A DNA stretch of 15,177 nt, taken from assembly GCA_002426025.1 (NCBI GenBank), contig DINP01000033.1, forward strand, positions 33,683-48,859, read 5' to 3'. The translations under genes were made by a program, and so were the position numbers. The notes below the pieces were generated by a model, which saw nothing but the letters and a program-made list of their open reading frames with translations, made no database searches and was not told where the DNA came from. Source of the DNA: Bacteroidales bacterium UBA5537 (GTDB lineage: Bacteria; Bacteroidota; Bacteroidia; Bacteroidales; Lentimicrobiaceae). Shown here in pieces: positions 13,781 to 15,177 of this stretch. Position 1 is the first letter of the stretch; each line of letters opens with the position of its first letter.

Positions 13781-15177
13781 ATGGCAAATAACGAAGAACT
13801 TTTCAAAAAAATAATATCCCATGCCAAAGAGTATGGGTTTGTATTTCAGAGCAGTGAAATATACGATGGCCTTAGCGCTGTTTATGATTACGGACAAAAT
13901 GGCGTGGAGCTTAAGAACAACATCAAGGAATACTGGTGGAGAGCCATGGTTCGTTACCACGAAAATATTGTGGGTATAGACTCGGCTATTTTTATGCATC
14001 CAACCATCTGGAAGGCCTCGGGCCACGTTGATGCATTTAGCGATCCGATGATTGACAACAAAGACTCGAAAAAACGCTATCGTGCCGATGTGCTGGTAGA
14101 AGAGTTTGTTGCTAAAACCGAGGATAAGATTTCAAAGGAAGTTGAAAAGGCTGCAAAACGCTTTGGCGATGCTTTTGACGAAACCCAATACCGTGCTACC
14201 AACCCAAGGGTAATGGAGTATCAGGCTAAAATTGACAGTGCCAAGGACCGGCTTTACAAAGGGCTCGAAAAAAATGATTTTGCCGATATCAAGAAGCTTA
14301 TTGAAGACCTTGAAATAGCCTGTCCGGTTTCTGGTTCGCGCAACTGGACCGAAGTAAGGCAGTTTAACCTGATGTTTTCAACTCAGATGGGGTCGGTAAG
14401 CGAAGAGGCAAACACCATCTATCTGCGGCCCGAAACGGCTCAGGGGATTTTTGTAAACTTTCTCAATGTGATGAAAACCGGACGGATGAAAATTCCTTTC
14501 GGTATTGCACAGATTGGTAAAGCTTTTCGCAATGAGATTGTTGCCCGTCAGTTTATTTTCCGAATGCGTGAATTTGAGCAAATGGAGATGCAGTTTTTTG
14601 TGAAACCAGGTACTGAATTAAAGTGGTTTGAATTCTGGAAGGAAGAGCGCCGCAACTGGCATCTTTCACTGGGCATTCCTGCCGAAAAATATCGCTTTCA
14701 CGACCACGAAAAGCTGGCACACTATGCCAATGCCGCCTGCGATATCGAGTTTGACTTTCCCATTGGATTCAAAGAACTAGAAGGGATTCATTCACGCACT
14801 GATTTCGACCTTGGCGCCCATCAGAAATTTTCAGGTAAAAAAATCACCTATTTCGATCCCGAGCTGAACGAAAGCTATGTTCCCTATGTTGTTGAAACTT
14901 CCATAGGTCTCGATCGCACTTTCCTTGCTATGATCAGCCATGCTTATACCGAAGAGAAACTCGAAGATGGTTCAGAAAGGGTTGTGATGAAACTTCCTCC
15001 GGTGCTTTCACCGGTTAAAGCAGCTGTGCTTCCTCTTGTTGCAAAAGATGGCCTTCCCGAAAAGGCGCGTGAAATCATGAACCAACTGAAATTCGGATAT
15101 AACTGCCAGTACGAGGAAAAAGATTCAATCGGGAAACGCTACCGCCGCCAGGATGCAATCGGAACCCCATACTGTAT
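13781..15177 (+). CDS. glyS: Glycyl-tRNA synthetase, homodimeric class II type (C-terminus cut by window)
   Basis: 465 codons are present and the frame is open at the window edge; about 50 residues are probably missing given the usual length near 510-515. The enzyme charges tRNA-Gly with glycine in the cytoplasm. Visible parts: the family's N-terminus (FKKIISHAKEYGFVFQSSEI, AVYDYGQNGVELKNNI); glycine-site motif LRPETAQGIFVNF; motif 2 with F249, R250 and E252 (GKAFRNEIVARQF, FRMREFEQMEMQFF); the HSRTDFDL motif; motif 3 with R379 (SIGLDRTFLAM); and the start of the anticodon-binding domain from about residue 410 (LSPVKAAVLPLV). This is the alpha-2 form, not the separate GlyQ/GlyS subunit form. 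ATG 13781 is the right start because the following residues match the family N-terminus, even though the promoter -7 element ends four bases before it. Confidence 0.97.
   Translation, partial: MANNEELFKKIISHAKEYGFVFQSSEIYDGLSAVYDYGQNGVELKNNIKEYWWRAMVRYHENIVGIDSAIFMHPTIWKASGHVDAFSDPMIDNKDSKKRYRADVLVEEFVAKTEDKISKEVEKAAKRFGDAFDETQYRATNPRVMEYQAKIDSAKDRLYKGLEKNDFADIKKLIEDLEIACPVSGSRNWTEVRQFNLMFSTQMGSVSEEANTIYLRPETAQGIFVNFLNVMKTGRMKIPFGIAQIGKAFRNEIVARQFIFRMREFEQMEMQFFVKPGTELKWFEFWKEERRNWHLSLGIPAEKYRFHDHEKLAHYANAACDIEFDFPIGFKELEGIHSRTDFDLGAHQKFSGKKITYFDPELNESYVPYVVETSIGLDRTFLAMISHAYTEEKLEDGSERVVMKLPPVLSPVKAAVLPLVAKDGLPEKAREIMNQLKFGYNCQYEEKDSIGKRYRRQDAIGTPYC

Overview
This 15.2-kb window looks like an ordinary chromosomal segment of a member of the Bacteroidota, probably Bacteroidales-like. 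The evidence is a TonB-dependent receptor with an N-terminal carboxypeptidase-regulatory-like domain, membrane-anchored TPR signalling proteins, LytS/LytTR signalling, near-absent Shine-Dalgarno sequences, several matches to the phylum's promoter element TAnnTTTG, and a glycyl-tRNA synthetase of the Bacteroides type. The class and genus are inferred and cannot be fixed from this sequence.

Left part (1-5814): two TPR-type sensory proteins diverge from a 409-bp region. On the minus strand is a TPR/transmembrane/LuxR-like HTH regulator whose 3' end lies at or just beyond the window edge. On the plus strand is a TPR/transmembrane histidine kinase with no response regulator beside it. The kinase is followed by a PrsW-family intramembrane protease and an AlkD-like DNA alkylation repair protein, all on the plus strand with gaps of 50 bp or so.

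Middle (5988-10880): a compact TonB-dependent receptor without a SusD partner, a repeat-bearing intergenic region with a GC-rich REP-like hairpin, a secreted helical-repeat protein of unknown function, and a tight two-gene LytS-type kinase / LytTR response regulator operon.

Right part (10889-15177): a minus-strand multi-pass membrane protein of unknown function, converging on the LytTR gene, and then a minus-strand tryptophanase (tnaA). tnaA is flanked by a good terminator candidate and a plausible promoter about 150 bp upstream of its start. The leader contains a 26-codon ORF and an inverted repeat, so attenuation-type control is possible but unproven. Divergent from tnaA is glycyl-tRNA synthetase, cut by the right edge, whose promoter -7 element lies four bases from the ATG.

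No phage, CRISPR, IS element, tRNA or rRNA was seen. I found no clearly new multi-gene system. The most interesting items are the tnaA leader, the REP-like element, the dyad upstream of the TPR kinase, and the unassigned proteins at 8374-9015 and 10889-11818.
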